DNA of 64,000 nt from Bacillota bacterium (GCA_023392595.1 JAEVYU010000061.1:1-64000); one strand, 5' to 3'. Counted from the stretch's first letter, positions 17,590-25,855 are shown. Program-made: numbers and translations. The notes: a model not told the origin generated them from the sequence alone.

Positions 17590-19011
17590 TCAATACGCAT
17601 TCCCATTCACAAACCCCTTAAACACGGTCAAAAACAGTATCTTAATATCCAACCACAAACTCCAATGCTCGATATAATAAATATCACATTTAATCCGTTC
17701 TTCAATGGATGTATCCCCCCGCCAGCCATTCACTTGAGCCCAGCCGGTAATTCCCGGTTTCACCTGATGTTTCACCATATACCTGGGAATCTCCTCCTTG
17801 AACTTCTGTACAAAATGCGGTCTCTCCGGTCGTGGTCCAATCAAACTCATATCACCCTTTAAAACATTAAAAAACTGCGGCAGTTCATCAAGGCTTGTTT
17901 TACGAATAAACTCTCCAACTTTAGTGCGGCGGGGATCGTTTTTCGTGGTCCAAGTCGTGCAAGCTACTTCATCACAAGCCACCCGCATCGAACGAAACTT
18001 ATACATGTCAAAATTCTTCCTGTTTAAGCCGACCCTGCGTTGCCTGAAAAGCAAAGGCCCGCGGGATGATACCTTCACCATCAACGCAACCGCCATCATG
18101 ACCGGCGCAAACACCGTCAATAACAATAGCGAACCGACAACATCAAAACAACGTTTACAAAACTTATTGATAAATACATCCAAGGGAATATCCCGGGTAT
18201 GGATTAACGGCATGCCCACATATTCAATAACTTTGGGTTTCGCCGGCATATATTTGTAATAATCGGGAATAATCAAAGTCCTGACCCCATACTTCTCACA
18301 AACGGCAATGATTTCTTCCAATTTTTGATACGCTCTCAAAGGTAAAGCCACAATGACTTCATCAATATGAGTGTTTTGCAGATACTCTTCCAGAATGTCA
18401 ATTTTTCCAATAACCCTGGCACTCTTGAAACGTTTATTGATTTTCTCAACATCATCGTCCAAAAATCCCTTCACCGCATAACCAAATTCCCGGTGCCGTT
18501 CGATATTGCCCAAAAAGCGCTGGCCCAGTTTTCCGGCGCCGATAATGACCATATATTTGATATTATAGCCCCGGGCCCTGATAAAACGCAATCCCAGGCG
18601 AAATATATAGCGGACGGCCATCCCGATGAAAGCATTCATAAAAGCCCATTCTAAAACAAGGGCCCGTGAAACAAAAGAAAATTTAAAGGCAAACAGCAAC
18701 CCAAAAAACAAAACGAACGTAATGGTATTGGCTTCCGCTATTTTAACCATTTCGCCAAAATAATTTTGGCCCCGTTTGGATGCATACAGATCAAAGGTAT
18801 ATGAAACGACCAATAAAACCGGAATCAGACCAAGTAAAATCAAAAAATAGTAAATATATGGCGTATTGAAATTCGGATCTCCGAAATCTTTAAGCCACCA
18901 TGAAACACTCATCGATAGGGCAAAAACCAATGCATCCACTCCATAAAGAGCCCGATGCAGTATTGGTTTCAATGGCTTAAAGGTTTTTATGGAATCCAGC
19001 AACACCATCAC
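17590..19011 (-). CDS. Undecaprenyl-phosphate sugar phosphotransferase (initiating transferase, WcaJ/EpsL-like)
   Basis: 473 residues. Four or five N-terminal membrane segments (about 10-135), a cytoplasmic Rossmann-like domain with MVIIGAGKLGQRF, then a membrane re-entrant segment and the C-terminal bacterial sugar transferase domain with KVSSRGPLLFRQRRVG, TSLDELPQFFNVLKGDMSLIGPRPE and KPGITGWAQVNGW. It transfers a hexose-1-phosphate or N-acetylhexosamine-1-phosphate from a nucleotide sugar to undecaprenyl phosphate, which starts repeat-unit assembly. Several start codons crowd 19002-19011 (GTG, ATG, GTG, TTG) near the site AAGAGGTG. Confidence 0.9.
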   Translation of the reverse strand: MMVLLDSIKTFKPLKPILHRALYGVDALVFALSMSVSWWLKDFGDPNFNTPYIYYFLILLGLIPVLLVVSYTFDLYASKRGQNYFGEMVKIAEANTITFVLFFGLLFAFKFSFVSRALVLEWAFMNAFIGMAVRYIFRLGLRFIRARGYNIKYMVIIGAGKLGQRFLGNIERHREFGYAVKGFLDDDVEKINKRFKSARVIGKIDILEEYLQNTHIDEVIVALPLRAYQKLEEIIAVCEKYGVRTLIIPDYYKYMPAKPKVIEYVGMPLIHTRDIPLDVFINKFCKRCFDVVGSLLLLTVFAPVMMAVALMVKVSSRGPLLFRQRRVGLNRKNFDMYKFRSMRVACDEVACTTWTTKNDPRRTKVGEFIRKTSLDELPQFFNVLKGDMSLIGPRPERPHFVQKFKEEIPRYMVKHQVKPGITGWAQVNGWRGDTSIEERIKCDIYYIEHWSLWLDIKILFLTVFKGFVNGNAY

Positions 19012-19247
19012 CTCTTGATTTCTGAAAAGTCTGACCGCTAAGAAAACGAATTAATTACAAGTTCATATTATAACACATTGCATCATCAGGCACGTGTCGA
19101 TTTTAAAACCATTTTGTCGAAAGAAAGAATTAATTAACTGATTCTAACGAAAACTCCGGACACAATAATAGGCCTACTCTCCAACAACCAGTTGTTATTT
19201 ATTCCAGCAGGTCGGAAACCAAGGCCTTAAAGGTCAATCGATTCAAT

Positions 19248-21128
19248 TTACCCGAGTTGGTCTTCTTCATTCATTTGCCCTTTTCTCCATGGATTATATT
19301 CCAAAGCGATTTGCCCGAGTTGGGTTAAGACGACAACCCGCTCGGCGCCCAATAGGCCCCACAACTTGTCCAAACGTTCGGTAAGCAGATTATGCTCAAT
19401 TCCCTGGACCTGGGTGGTAAAAATTCTTTCGTGACGGGTAGTCCGGACTCCTTCTTCGCTGGTCATCAGCTCTTCATACATTTTTTCACCCGGACGCAGT
19501 CCGGTAAATTCGATTTTAATATCCTTATCCGGCGCAAATCCGGAAAGGCGGATTAATTCCCGGGCCAGATCCACAATTTTAATGGGTTCGCCCATATCGA
19601 GGATAAAGATTTCCCCGCCCTGGCCAAGCGCTCCGGCCTGAATAACCAACTGGGAAGCTTCGGGAATGGTCATAAAATAACGGGTAATCTCGGGATCAGT
19701 CACTGTAATCGGCCCGCCGCGGGCGATTTGGTTCCGGAAAAAGGGGATCACGCTTCCCCGGCTTCCCAAGACATTACCGAAGCGGACCGCCATAAACTTG
19801 GTCCGGCTGCGGGTGCTCAAATCCTGAATGATCAACTCGGCGACCCGTTTGGTAGCCCCCATGACCGAGCTGGGATTGACCGCTTTGTCGGTGGAAATCA
19901 GCACAAAACGTTTACACTCATATTTATCGGCAAGTTCGGCCAAATTTTTAGTACCAAAAATATTATTTTTAACAGCCTCATCGGGAGCCAGTTCCATTAA
20001 AGGCACATGTTTATGAGCGGCGGCATGAAAGACCACTGTGGGACGGTAGGTTTCAAAAACTTGAATAAGTTTGGCCCGATCCCGGATGTCGGCAATGATC
20101 GGCACTTTGGGGAGATGAGGAAAGTTTGCGGTAAGTTCCTGGTCGATTTCAAAAATTGAATTTTCACCCCGGCCAAGCAGTAGCAGGATTTCCGGTTGGA
20201 ATCTAGCCACCTGGCGGCAGATTTCCGAACCGATACTCCCTCCGGCGCCGGTGATTAAAACCCGTTCTTTGTTTAAATATTGGGCAATCGCCGCCAAATC
20301 AACCCGCACCGGTTCCCGTCCCAACAAATCCTCGATCTGAACATCCCGCAGCTGTTTCATGGAAACCGTGCCCCGGATCATCTCGGTAACCGGGGGAACC
20401 ATTAAGATATGGGCTGTCGCCTGCTGACACATGGCCAGAATTTCCCGGATATCCTGCCTGGAGGCCGAGGGCAAAGCGATAATAATTTCTTCAATATCGT
20501 ATTGTTGAATGACCCGGGAAATATTTTGACGGTTACCCAGTATCGGGATTCCATGAAGAGAATGACCCTGTTTACACGGGTCATCATCGATAAAACCAAC
20601 GGCCAAATAGTTGGAGGGGAGTTCTTTAAAAATTTCCCGGATGATAATGGAACCCGCTTCACCGGCTCCGATAATCAACAATCTTTTTTTAACGGCATTT
20701 TTCGCATTGGAGCGGGAAATCACCCATTCCCGGCGAAAGCGGACTGCAAACCGCCATCCGCCCAGCCCGATAATATTCAACAGCCAATCAATGATCCCAA
20801 TCGCTTTCGGGGTTGGGAACGGCAGCATATGCAGGCTTTGAGCGCTTAATGCCAAAAACCAAATGATTAAGGTCGAAAGAGTCACCGCTTTTCCCACTAA
20901 AAAGAATTCGGGAATGCTGCTGTAGCTCCACAAACTTTGATAGAGCCTGAAAAAAAGGAAAACCCCAATTCGAATTGCGGTTACAACCAATGCAATCCGA
21001 TACGCATGATGAAGATATGTATATGGAATCCGCCCGTCGAAACGCAGTACCAAACTGCCAAACCAAGCCGCATTGACGATGATGATATCAAAAACAACTT
21101 GCAGAATATGATTTCGATGAAATCGCAA
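19248..21128 (-). CDS. Nucleotide-sugar 4,6-dehydratase/epimerase, CapD/WbpM family
   Basis: 626 residues, TTG start 8 nt after AGAAGG. Four N-terminal membrane helices (about 5-125), a first Rossmann domain with LLIIGAGEAGS (150-160) and the catalytic SDR domain with VLITGAGGSIGSE (290-302). ISTDKAVNPSSVMGATKR (411-428) carries the active-site residues of the FlaA1/PglF/WbpM type, where the usual Tyr is replaced by Met before K427. It converts UDP-GlcNAc to the 4-keto-6-deoxy sugar that feeds bacillosamine- or FucNAc-type pathways. It heads the polysaccharide operon behind a good sigma-A promoter at 21243-21270. Confidence 0.9.
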   Translation of the reverse strand: MRFHRNHILQVVFDIIIVNAAWFGSLVLRFDGRIPYTYLHHAYRIALVVTAIRIGVFLFFRLYQSLWSYSSIPEFFLVGKAVTLSTLIIWFLALSAQSLHMLPFPTPKAIGIIDWLLNIIGLGGWRFAVRFRREWVISRSNAKNAVKKRLLIIGAGEAGSIIIREIFKELPSNYLAVGFIDDDPCKQGHSLHGIPILGNRQNISRVIQQYDIEEIIIALPSASRQDIREILAMCQQATAHILMVPPVTEMIRGTVSMKQLRDVQIEDLLGREPVRVDLAAIAQYLNKERVLITGAGGSIGSEICRQVARFQPEILLLLGRGENSIFEIDQELTANFPHLPKVPIIADIRDRAKLIQVFETYRPTVVFHAAAHKHVPLMELAPDEAVKNNIFGTKNLAELADKYECKRFVLISTDKAVNPSSVMGATKRVAELIIQDLSTRSRTKFMAVRFGNVLGSRGSVIPFFRNQIARGGPITVTDPEITRYFMTIPEASQLVIQAGALGQGGEIFILDMGEPIKIVDLARELIRLSGFAPDKDIKIEFTGLRPGEKMYEELMTSEEGVRTTRHERIFTTQVQGIEHNLLTERLDKLWGLLGAERVVVLTQLGQIALEYNPWRKGQMNEEDQLG

Positions 21129-21154
21129 AGTATTACCTTCTTTTTAAATACAGT

Positions 21155-21206
21155 GATTGGTTATTTGTTATTAGTAATTTGTTATTAGTTGTTAGTTGTG
21201 TGTATT
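21155..21206. repeat. Heptanucleotide-periodic spacer tract
   Basis: Degenerate 7-bp periodicity around the unit TATTAGT/TGTTAGT. The tract lies in the leader between the promoter at 21243 and the TTG of the CapD-like gene. It is one member of a family found in at least nine spacers of this window. Confidence 0.7.
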
Positions 21207-21242
21207 AATCATTGATGAACGGTAAAATAGTAAACTTGTATG

Positions 21243-21270
21243 ATAATATACATGTATATTACATTGTCAG
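21243..21270 (-). promoter_or_regulatory. Sigma-A-type promoter overlapped by an 18-bp palindrome
   Basis: On the minus strand the hexamers CTGACA (21270-21265) and TATTAT (21248-21243) are separated by 16 bp, a good housekeeping promoter about 110 nt upstream of the CapD-like start. A perfect 18-bp palindrome, TAATATACATGTATATTA at 21244-21261, covers the -10 and most of the spacer, so it could be an operator. The sites are seen directly; their use is inferred. The rest of 21207-21433 is AT-rich and shows no gene. Confidence 0.6.
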
Positions 21271-21433
21271 TGTACTAATTAACAGTATAATAGCTTGATA
21301 AAATTTTTAATTTACCGATTATTATTCCTGAAATTTATACAAATTATAATATGAACTTTAGAACAACTGAAGTTGAATAACAAAATTAATAAGCTAAAAA
21401 AACAATTTTACCCAAATCCCCAAACAACTTTTG

Positions 21434-21485
21434 CCTTATTACTAATAACTTATTAACTAATAACAAATCACCAATTCCTAATTCT
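21434..21485. repeat. Heptanucleotide-periodic spacer tract
   Basis: Seven-bp register around TAATAAC, directly downstream of the four-helix-bundle gene. Together with the tract at 21945 it brackets that gene. Confidence 0.65.
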
Positions 21486-21843
21486 ATGCTTTTTTTAAGT
21501 AATGAATCAAACCATTCAAAAGTTTATAAACACTAACGGATTGGTTATATAGTTTTTGAAATTCTTCGGGAGTTAGATATTTAAGATCCAGCGCAATATA
21601 TAGATGATTTTGCGTTTCTGTTAATGAGCCTCTTGCTATAAACAAGAATTGCTTATTGTCACGATAGGTATATCGGCCAAACCCTTCCGCAATATTACTC
21701 ATAACTGAACGTGATGAACGCAGGATTTGGTCCACCAATGAAAAATCTTTACAAAAAATGGGATTCTTCACAACAAAAGCTATTTCATATACCAATTTGC
21801 GAGCTTCTTGCCATACAACCAAATCCTCAAACTTGTCAACCAT
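21484..21843 (-). CDS. Four-helix-bundle protein (23S rRNA IVP / Avd-like family)
   Basis: 119 residues. DLVVWQEARKLVYEI near the start, then LVDQILRSSRSVMSNIAEGFGR and SLTETQNHLYIALDL, are the hallmarks of the S23/TIGR02436 four-helix-bundle family. Members were first seen as proteins encoded within intervening sequences of 23S rRNA genes and also stand alone in many genomes; relatives include the Avd accessory protein of diversity-generating retroelements. No reverse transcriptase, template repeat or rRNA is near. Function unknown. It sits in the capsule locus between heptad-repeat tracts, which suggests insertion as a cassette. Confidence 0.85.
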   Translation of the reverse strand: MVDKFEDLVVWQEARKLVYEIAFVVKNPIFCKDFSLVDQILRSSRSVMSNIAEGFGRYTYRDNKQFLFIARGSLTETQNHLYIALDLKYLTPEEFQKLYNQSVSVYKLLNGLIHYLKKA

Positions 21844-21944
21844 CTGAAATCACAACCTCAAAATAATACCACAAATCCTTCTAAAAAAACGAACCTTAAA
21901 TATATCAATCATTCAAACTCTCAATCATTCCCACTAAAAACTTA

Positions 21945-21982
21945 ATTACCATTACCTAATAACTTAATAACAAATAACTAAA
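21945..21982. repeat. Heptanucleotide-periodic spacer tract
   Basis: Seven-bp register (ATAACTT, AATAACA, AATAACT) running into the stop codon of the nucleotidyltransferase gene. Confidence 0.65.
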
Positions 21983-21983
21983 A

Positions 21984-23081
21984 TCAGTTCCCCACAACTT
22001 TCCCCGGCCAGAACTTGGAGTTGGCTTCAATAACCCGGCCCGGTTCCACAATACAATCATCACTCAATATAACGCCGGCGCCAATGATGGAACCGTCTTT
22101 TAGATAGCATTCACTTCCGACCACGCATTCCACCAACCTGGCATCGCGTCCGATCTGGGTATTATGCCAAACAATACTTCCGAAGATGGATGCTCCCTCT
22201 TCAATGATGCAATTATCGCCGATTACAGTCTCACCGAACACTTCCACACCATATCCAATATGGCAGTTACGTCCTATCACGACTTTCGGCCCGAACCTGG
22301 CTGTAGGAGCAACAATCGTCCTTTCTCCCACATAAACCGCATTGGGATGCCAGATACCGGGGATATCGATTTTCACCAGGCCTTTTAAGACGTCATAATT
22401 CGCCAGCCGGTACTGATTTAAGGTACCGATGTCGCACCAATATCCTTTCATCTTATGGCCGTAAAAAGGGGCGTTCATTTCAACCAGCTTCGGAAATAGT
22501 TGCTTCCCGAAATCATAAACGGTATCCGCAGGAATATGTTTAAAAATCTCCGGTTCAAACACATAAACCCCCGTATTGGCCAGTTTGCTGAGAGCCTGGT
22601 CCGGTTCGGGCTTTTCCTGAAAAGCCTTAATCCGTCCGTTCTCATCAATAATAACCACGCCAAATTGACGCGGGTCCGGCACTTCTTTAAGAGCAATCGT
22701 AGCAATGGCGCCGGTTTGACGGTGACGGGCGAGTAATGCCTCCAAATTAATGTCGGTTAAAGCATCACCGGAAATAATAACGAATGTCTCATCAAGGAAA
22801 CTCTCTAATTTCTTAACCCCTCCGGCAGTACCCATGAGCTCTTTTTCCTGGGAATATTGCAGCTCCACTCCGAACTGTCGCCCGTCGCCAAAATAAGACT
22901 GAATCTTCTCCGGTAAATACCAAACATTGGCGGCTATTTGCCGAATGTTATTTTTGGCCAACAATTGAATAATATGTTCCATGGCGGGCCGGTTGACCAC
23001 CGGAACCATCGGTTTAGGAATATTACAGGTCAGCGGCTCCAAGCGTGAACCCACCCCTGCTGCCAATATCATTGCTTTCAA
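21984..23081 (-). CDS. Sugar-1-phosphate nucleotidyltransferase with C-terminal hexapeptide repeats
   Basis: 365 residues, TTG start after GGGGAGGG. The N-terminal domain opens with KAMILAAGVGSRLEPLT (2-18) and has KPMVPVVNRP, TAGGVKK, IISGDALTD and KGYWCDIGT, as in GDP-mannose and glucose-1-phosphate (dT/UDP) pyrophosphorylases. A left-handed beta-helix occupies about residues 255-350. This matches the bacterial Man-1-P guanylyltransferase/Gcd1-like branch without the phosphomannomutase domain seen in some fusions. It makes an NDP-sugar donor; nucleotide and sugar cannot be fixed by eye. Confidence 0.86.
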   Translation of the reverse strand: MKAMILAAGVGSRLEPLTCNIPKPMVPVVNRPAMEHIIQLLAKNNIRQIAANVWYLPEKIQSYFGDGRQFGVELQYSQEKELMGTAGGVKKLESFLDETFVIISGDALTDINLEALLARHRQTGAIATIALKEVPDPRQFGVVIIDENGRIKAFQEKPEPDQALSKLANTGVYVFEPEIFKHIPADTVYDFGKQLFPKLVEMNAPFYGHKMKGYWCDIGTLNQYRLANYDVLKGLVKIDIPGIWHPNAVYVGERTIVAPTARFGPKVVIGRNCHIGYGVEVFGETVIGDNCIIEEGASIFGSIVWHNTQIGRDARLVECVVGSECYLKDGSIIGAGVILSDDCIVEPGRVIEANSKFWPGKVVGN

Positions 23082-23317
23082 AAGCGTCCCTCCCCTCGAT
23101 TTTGTTTGAGGATTCGTTAGGAAATTTTCGTTTATCTGATCATCATCAAAAGATAAACTTCAAGTAACCTTATATTGAGCCCGACAATATCATTTCGAGC
23201 CCTGATCGGTTAATCCTGCCAAAAGAAAATATATTTAGAAAATAAATGAGGTCTTCTTATGGGAAAACGTGGAAGAGCTTCTTGAATCTTTGTTTTTTAC
23301 CACAGGGAACCCAGAGG

Positions 23318-23845
23318 TCACAGAATGTTAATGTCGATATAAAATCTTTTCCATTTACTAAATTTATCTGTTTTCCCAGGATAAACCGGATTATCAGGAC
23401 TAAATCCGTCAGACAGGGCAAGCATTTCCCCAGCTTCAGCAAATTCTAGTTTCATTTCATCAAACCTTTTTTTCATTTCTCCCTTGGATGATTTCATTTC
23501 TCCAAACCTTTTTTCCATTTCTCCCTTGGATGATTTCATTTCTCCAAACCTTTTTTCCATTTCTCCCTTGGGTGATTTCATTTCATCAAACCTTGTTTCC
23601 ATTTCTCCCTTGGGTGATTTCGTTTCATCAAACCTTTTTTCCATTTCTCCCTTGGGTGATTTCATTTCTCCAAACCTTTTTTCCATTTCTCCCTTGGGTG
23701 ATTTCATTTCTCCAAACATTTTTTCCATTTCTCCCTTGGATGATTTCTTTTCTCCAAACCTTTTTTCCATTTCTCCCTTGGGTGATTTCATTTCTCCAAA
23801 CATTTTTTCCATTTCTCCCTTGGATGATTGCATTTCATCTAACAT
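23318..23845 (-). CDS. Hypothetical protein made of nine 14-residue repeats
   Basis: 175 residues. After six residues come nine copies of a 14-residue unit with consensus S-[SP]-K-G-E-M-E-K-R-F-G-E-M-K (residues 7-132), then a unique tail of about 43 residues. Met, Phe and Met recur at 4/3/7 spacing, as expected for a charged coiled coil. The upstream TAGGTAACGATA is a weak ribosome site. Because the unit is 42 bp, other frames are also open, including on the plus strand, so coding status rests on composition and the ATG. No known family recognised; it may be a decayed or neutral repeat gene. Confidence 0.4.
   Translation of the reverse strand: MLDEMQSSKGEMEKMFGEMKSPKGEMEKRFGEKKSSKGEMEKMFGEMKSPKGEMEKRFGEMKSPKGEMEKRFDETKSPKGEMETRFDEMKSPKGEMEKRFGEMKSSKGEMEKRFGEMKSSKGEMKKRFDEMKLEFAEAGEMLALSDGFSPDNPVYPGKTDKFSKWKRFYIDINIL
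23450..23827. repeat. 42-bp tandem minisatellite, nine copies
   Basis: Nine adjacent copies of a 42-bp unit with only a few substitutions per copy. The array length is an exact multiple of three, so copy-number change would not shift the reading frame. There are no spacers, which excludes a CRISPR array. Confidence 0.9.
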
Positions 23846-24396
23846 TATCGTTACCTATAAAAACCAATCCTTTTCATTCTTATTTATTTTTTGGACCTCT
23901 TGAACCTCATGCCCCTCCTTCCCCTCGTAAAAAAGGCAAAAAACTTCTATATGAGTTGAAATAAATAGTTTGAGCTTGATATAATTGAGTAAACCAGACA
24001 CCATTCGTAAAGTTGACAGCCAAAAACTAAAGTGTAAGGCGAATCAAGTTGCCTATTTCACCTAACCCCCAATCCCCTTCCCTCCTTCAAAAAGCTATCA
24101 TCTGGGACAGGGAAGGGGAGCCTTTGAAAGTGATAATAAGCCTGCATCGGGAATATGTAGTTTTACAAAACATTCCCAAAATAAGGCTAAAGAAAAATTT
24201 GATTATTAGGCCTGTAGGAAAGTAGCTTTTCTATTCTTCTTTTTGAGATACGAAAGTTGAATATATAAGATGAAATAATAAATATTTTGAGCCTGGCCAC
24301 GGCATGGTTAAACTATACTGCGGGCCTAACTAAGAGAACTTTAACGGGATTCACTGGATTTTATAGTTCTGTTTTTTTGCCCAATTTACCAGGTTT
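23846..24396. other. Gene-free region with palindromic element
   Basis: No credible gene. At 24074-24083 and 24109-24118 a perfect 10-bp inverted repeat (CCCCTTCCCT / AGGGAAGGGG) is separated by 25 bp, resembling the C-rich/G-rich palindromic spacers common in bacterial chromosomes. Near 23900 a C-rich stretch resembles, in inverse orientation, part of the direct repeats at 24520 and 24793. Confidence 0.6.
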
Positions 24397-24442
24397 TAAT
24401 CCTGTGAATCCTGTGAATCCTGTAAATCCCGTTAATCCTGTT
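24397..24442. repeat. Array of 9-bp units (AATCCTGTG-like)
   Basis: Five consecutive copies of a 9-bp unit (AATCCTGTG, AATCCTGTA, AATCCCGTT and variants). Single or double copies on the opposite strand occur near 24341-24361 and 25253-25274. The function is unknown; similar GGATT-containing arrays appear in spacers of many bacteria. Confidence 0.75.
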
Positions 24443-24519
24443 TCCGTTACCTTCTTTTAGGCCAATTTTTTCAATACATATCTCTCCCCCAAGATTTTCA
24501 AAATCATTTTGAGCCGACG

Positions 24520-24624
24520 AAACATCGGGTAGACAATTTATACTCATGAGGGGTAGGAGGGTCATGAGGGTGTAAAAATAAAAAGCAGGTTTTATAATCT
24601 CCCGGAGTTTTGCGGAGATAAAGC
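24520..24624. repeat. Diverged direct repeat, copy 1
   Basis: About 105 bp that aligns with 24793-24896 at most positions: AACATC...GACAATTTATA, GGGGTAGGAGG, AGGGTGTAAAAATAAAA, GGTTTTATAATC and CCCGGA. The stretch between copies (24625-24792) holds no supported gene. Confidence 0.75.
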
Positions 24625-24792
24625 TGCGTGTATAAAAACACGACACCGAGGCCTGGAAGGCCTTTAGAACCTTTTTTAATATACCTAGCCCCATCGTTCA
24701 CGTTGGGGCGGAGATGGAATCAAACATCATTTTCCTGTCTTTCACAGCGCAGCTTGTTGACATTGACCCTTGCCCTTCCCCTTGAGAAAGTA

Positions 24793-24896
24793 AAACATCT
24801 GGTTGACAATTTATAATCAACGGGGTAGGAGGGGCATAAGGGTGTAAAAATAAAATGCCGGTTTTATAATCCCCCGGAATTCTGCGGCCATAAACC
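24793..24896. repeat. Diverged direct repeat, copy 2
   Basis: Second copy of the 105-bp unit at 24520-24624, same orientation, about 270 bp away. Stretches of identity are broken by substitutions and small indels, so the duplication is old. Open frames across it are not conserved between copies. Confidence 0.75.
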
Positions 24897-25058
24897 TATG
24901 CGGTGAAAGAGTTTTTCAAAATGATTACCTGGTGTTAAATTTTATTTACCAGCTAAAGATGCTATTTTTTTATATTTAGGTCCGCAAACAATTGCCACAT
25001 CACCCTTTGAAGTTCCCGACACAAAATCGACACACTTTTTCCAAAAAAAGGTGATATA

Positions 25059-25228
25059 ATGATAGTGGTTAATCCTTTTCAAAATGCTGCTGTAGTCTAT
25101 ACAGGGCTTTGTTATGCCCAAATACCAGACCGGTATTTGCGGAGAGCCCAGAGTTCCCGGGAATAAAACACGATACAAAATGAATTCGCTATTAAAACCG
25201 CCGCTGTAACTTACAGAGGCGTTTTTTT
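25059..25228 (+). ncRNA. Candidate small RNA or 35-residue small ORF with own terminator
   Basis: The only plus-strand unit with expression signals. TGATATAAT at 25052-25060 is an extended -10 element; the same bases give AAGGTGA as a ribosome site for an ATG at 25059 and a 35-codon frame to 25166. Downstream segments fold well: GGGC/GCCC, AAATACC/GGTATTT and the palindrome TTCCCGGGAA. An intrinsic terminator ends the unit. Promoter and ribosome-site readings exclude each other, so this is either an RNA of about 160 nt or a small peptide gene. No known Rfam class was recognised. Confidence 0.4.
25199..25228 (+). terminator. Rho-independent terminator
   Basis: Stem CGCCGCTGT / ACAGAGGCG with one mismatch and a short loop, followed by seven T residues at 25222-25228. 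It would end the small plus-strand unit and may also stop minus-strand transcription weakly. Confidence 0.7.
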
Positions 25229-25342
25229 ATGCCCGGACCATGATTTGACCCGGATTTACAGGATTAACCGGCAGGACGATAAAGTCCGGAAAGATCATCT
25301 TTGATTCCATACTGAAATTTTCCGCTTCTATCGAAAATGATT

Positions 25343-25855
25343 CTAATCTCCAAGCAACTTCACCAATTCATTTCCGAATTTCTCAGCCGCTTCGGGCCCG
25401 CAACCGGTGATAATCCTTCCGTCAACCTCAACCATGTTGCCGGTATAGATTGCCCCACCGGCTTGCAATCTGTAAGTCCCATCCGGGAAAACCGTTGCTT
25501 TCCTATCTTTTAAAAGGCCGGCATTGGCTAAAATAACTGGAGCTATACAAATAGCGCCCACGATTTTACCCTGATGGTAAAAATTCCAGGCAAGCTCATG
25601 GGCTGTTTTATCCTCAAAATACTGGGAGCTGCCGCCTCCACCGACAAAAATCAAGGCATCCAGCTTTTTCCCTGCGAGTTCCGGCAGTAAAATATCCGGT
25701 TGAACCATCATTCCCAGCTTGCCTTGGGCTATGCCAAGGGTTGTCGATGCGGTTATTACTTGAATCCCTGCTTTTTCCATAATATCCTTAGGAACCTGGT
25801 ATTCCTCGTCGCGAAAAGTTTTAGCCGCAATCACCAAAGCCACTGTCTTTACCAT
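25343..25855 (-). CDS. DJ-1/PfpI family protein
   Basis: 170 residues, start after AGAGGTGATCGATC. The fold markers are VALVIAAKTFRDEEY (5-19, with the conserved Glu), DALIFVGGGG (66-75) and the nucleophile elbow GAICIAP with C103. PfpI proteases have Cys-His at this elbow; here Ile follows Cys, as in non-protease DJ-1-like members, so a stress, glyoxalase-like or deglycase role is possible. It stands alone between the repeat region and sigE and appears to be its own transcription unit. Confidence 0.85.
   Translation of the reverse strand: MVKTVALVIAAKTFRDEEYQVPKDIMEKAGIQVITASTTLGIAQGKLGMMVQPDILLPELAGKKLDALIFVGGGGSSQYFEDKTAHELAWNFYHQGKIVGAICIAPVILANAGLLKDRKATVFPDGTYRLQAGGAIYTGNMVEVDGRIITGCGPEAAEKFGNELVKLLGD

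Noticed and set aside
21484..21843. Diversity-generating retroelement suggested by an Avd-like protein
   Set aside because: No reverse transcriptase, template repeat or variable repeat is present in the neighbourhood.
23450..23827. Possible CRISPR array
   Set aside because: The 42-bp units abut each other with no spacers, and no cas gene is present.
23484..23964. Two open plus-strand frames of 139 and 158 codons rich in Phe, Ser and Pro
   Set aside because: They are reverse readings of the 42-bp minisatellite; a repeat unit with no stop keeps several frames open. No ribosome site and a composition unlike any protein.
24386..24701. Two overlapping minus-strand frames of 102 and 65 codons
   Set aside because: They cross the 9-mer array and a diverged direct repeat; codons are not conserved between the repeat copies.
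24942..25178. Minus-strand frame of 78 codons
   Set aside because: TTG start without ribosome site, antisense to the structured plus-strand unit with its terminator; no family recognised.
25036..25228. 6S RNA, SRP RNA or a known riboswitch at this unit
   Set aside because: None of the conserved cores that I know (6S central bubble, SRP tetraloop stem, purine, SAM, TPP, glycine, fluoride) could be found, so it is left as an unassigned candidate.
25343..25855. PfpI protease annotation
   Set aside because: The nucleophile elbow is Cys-Ile-Ala rather than Cys-His, so only DJ-1/PfpI family membership is claimed.
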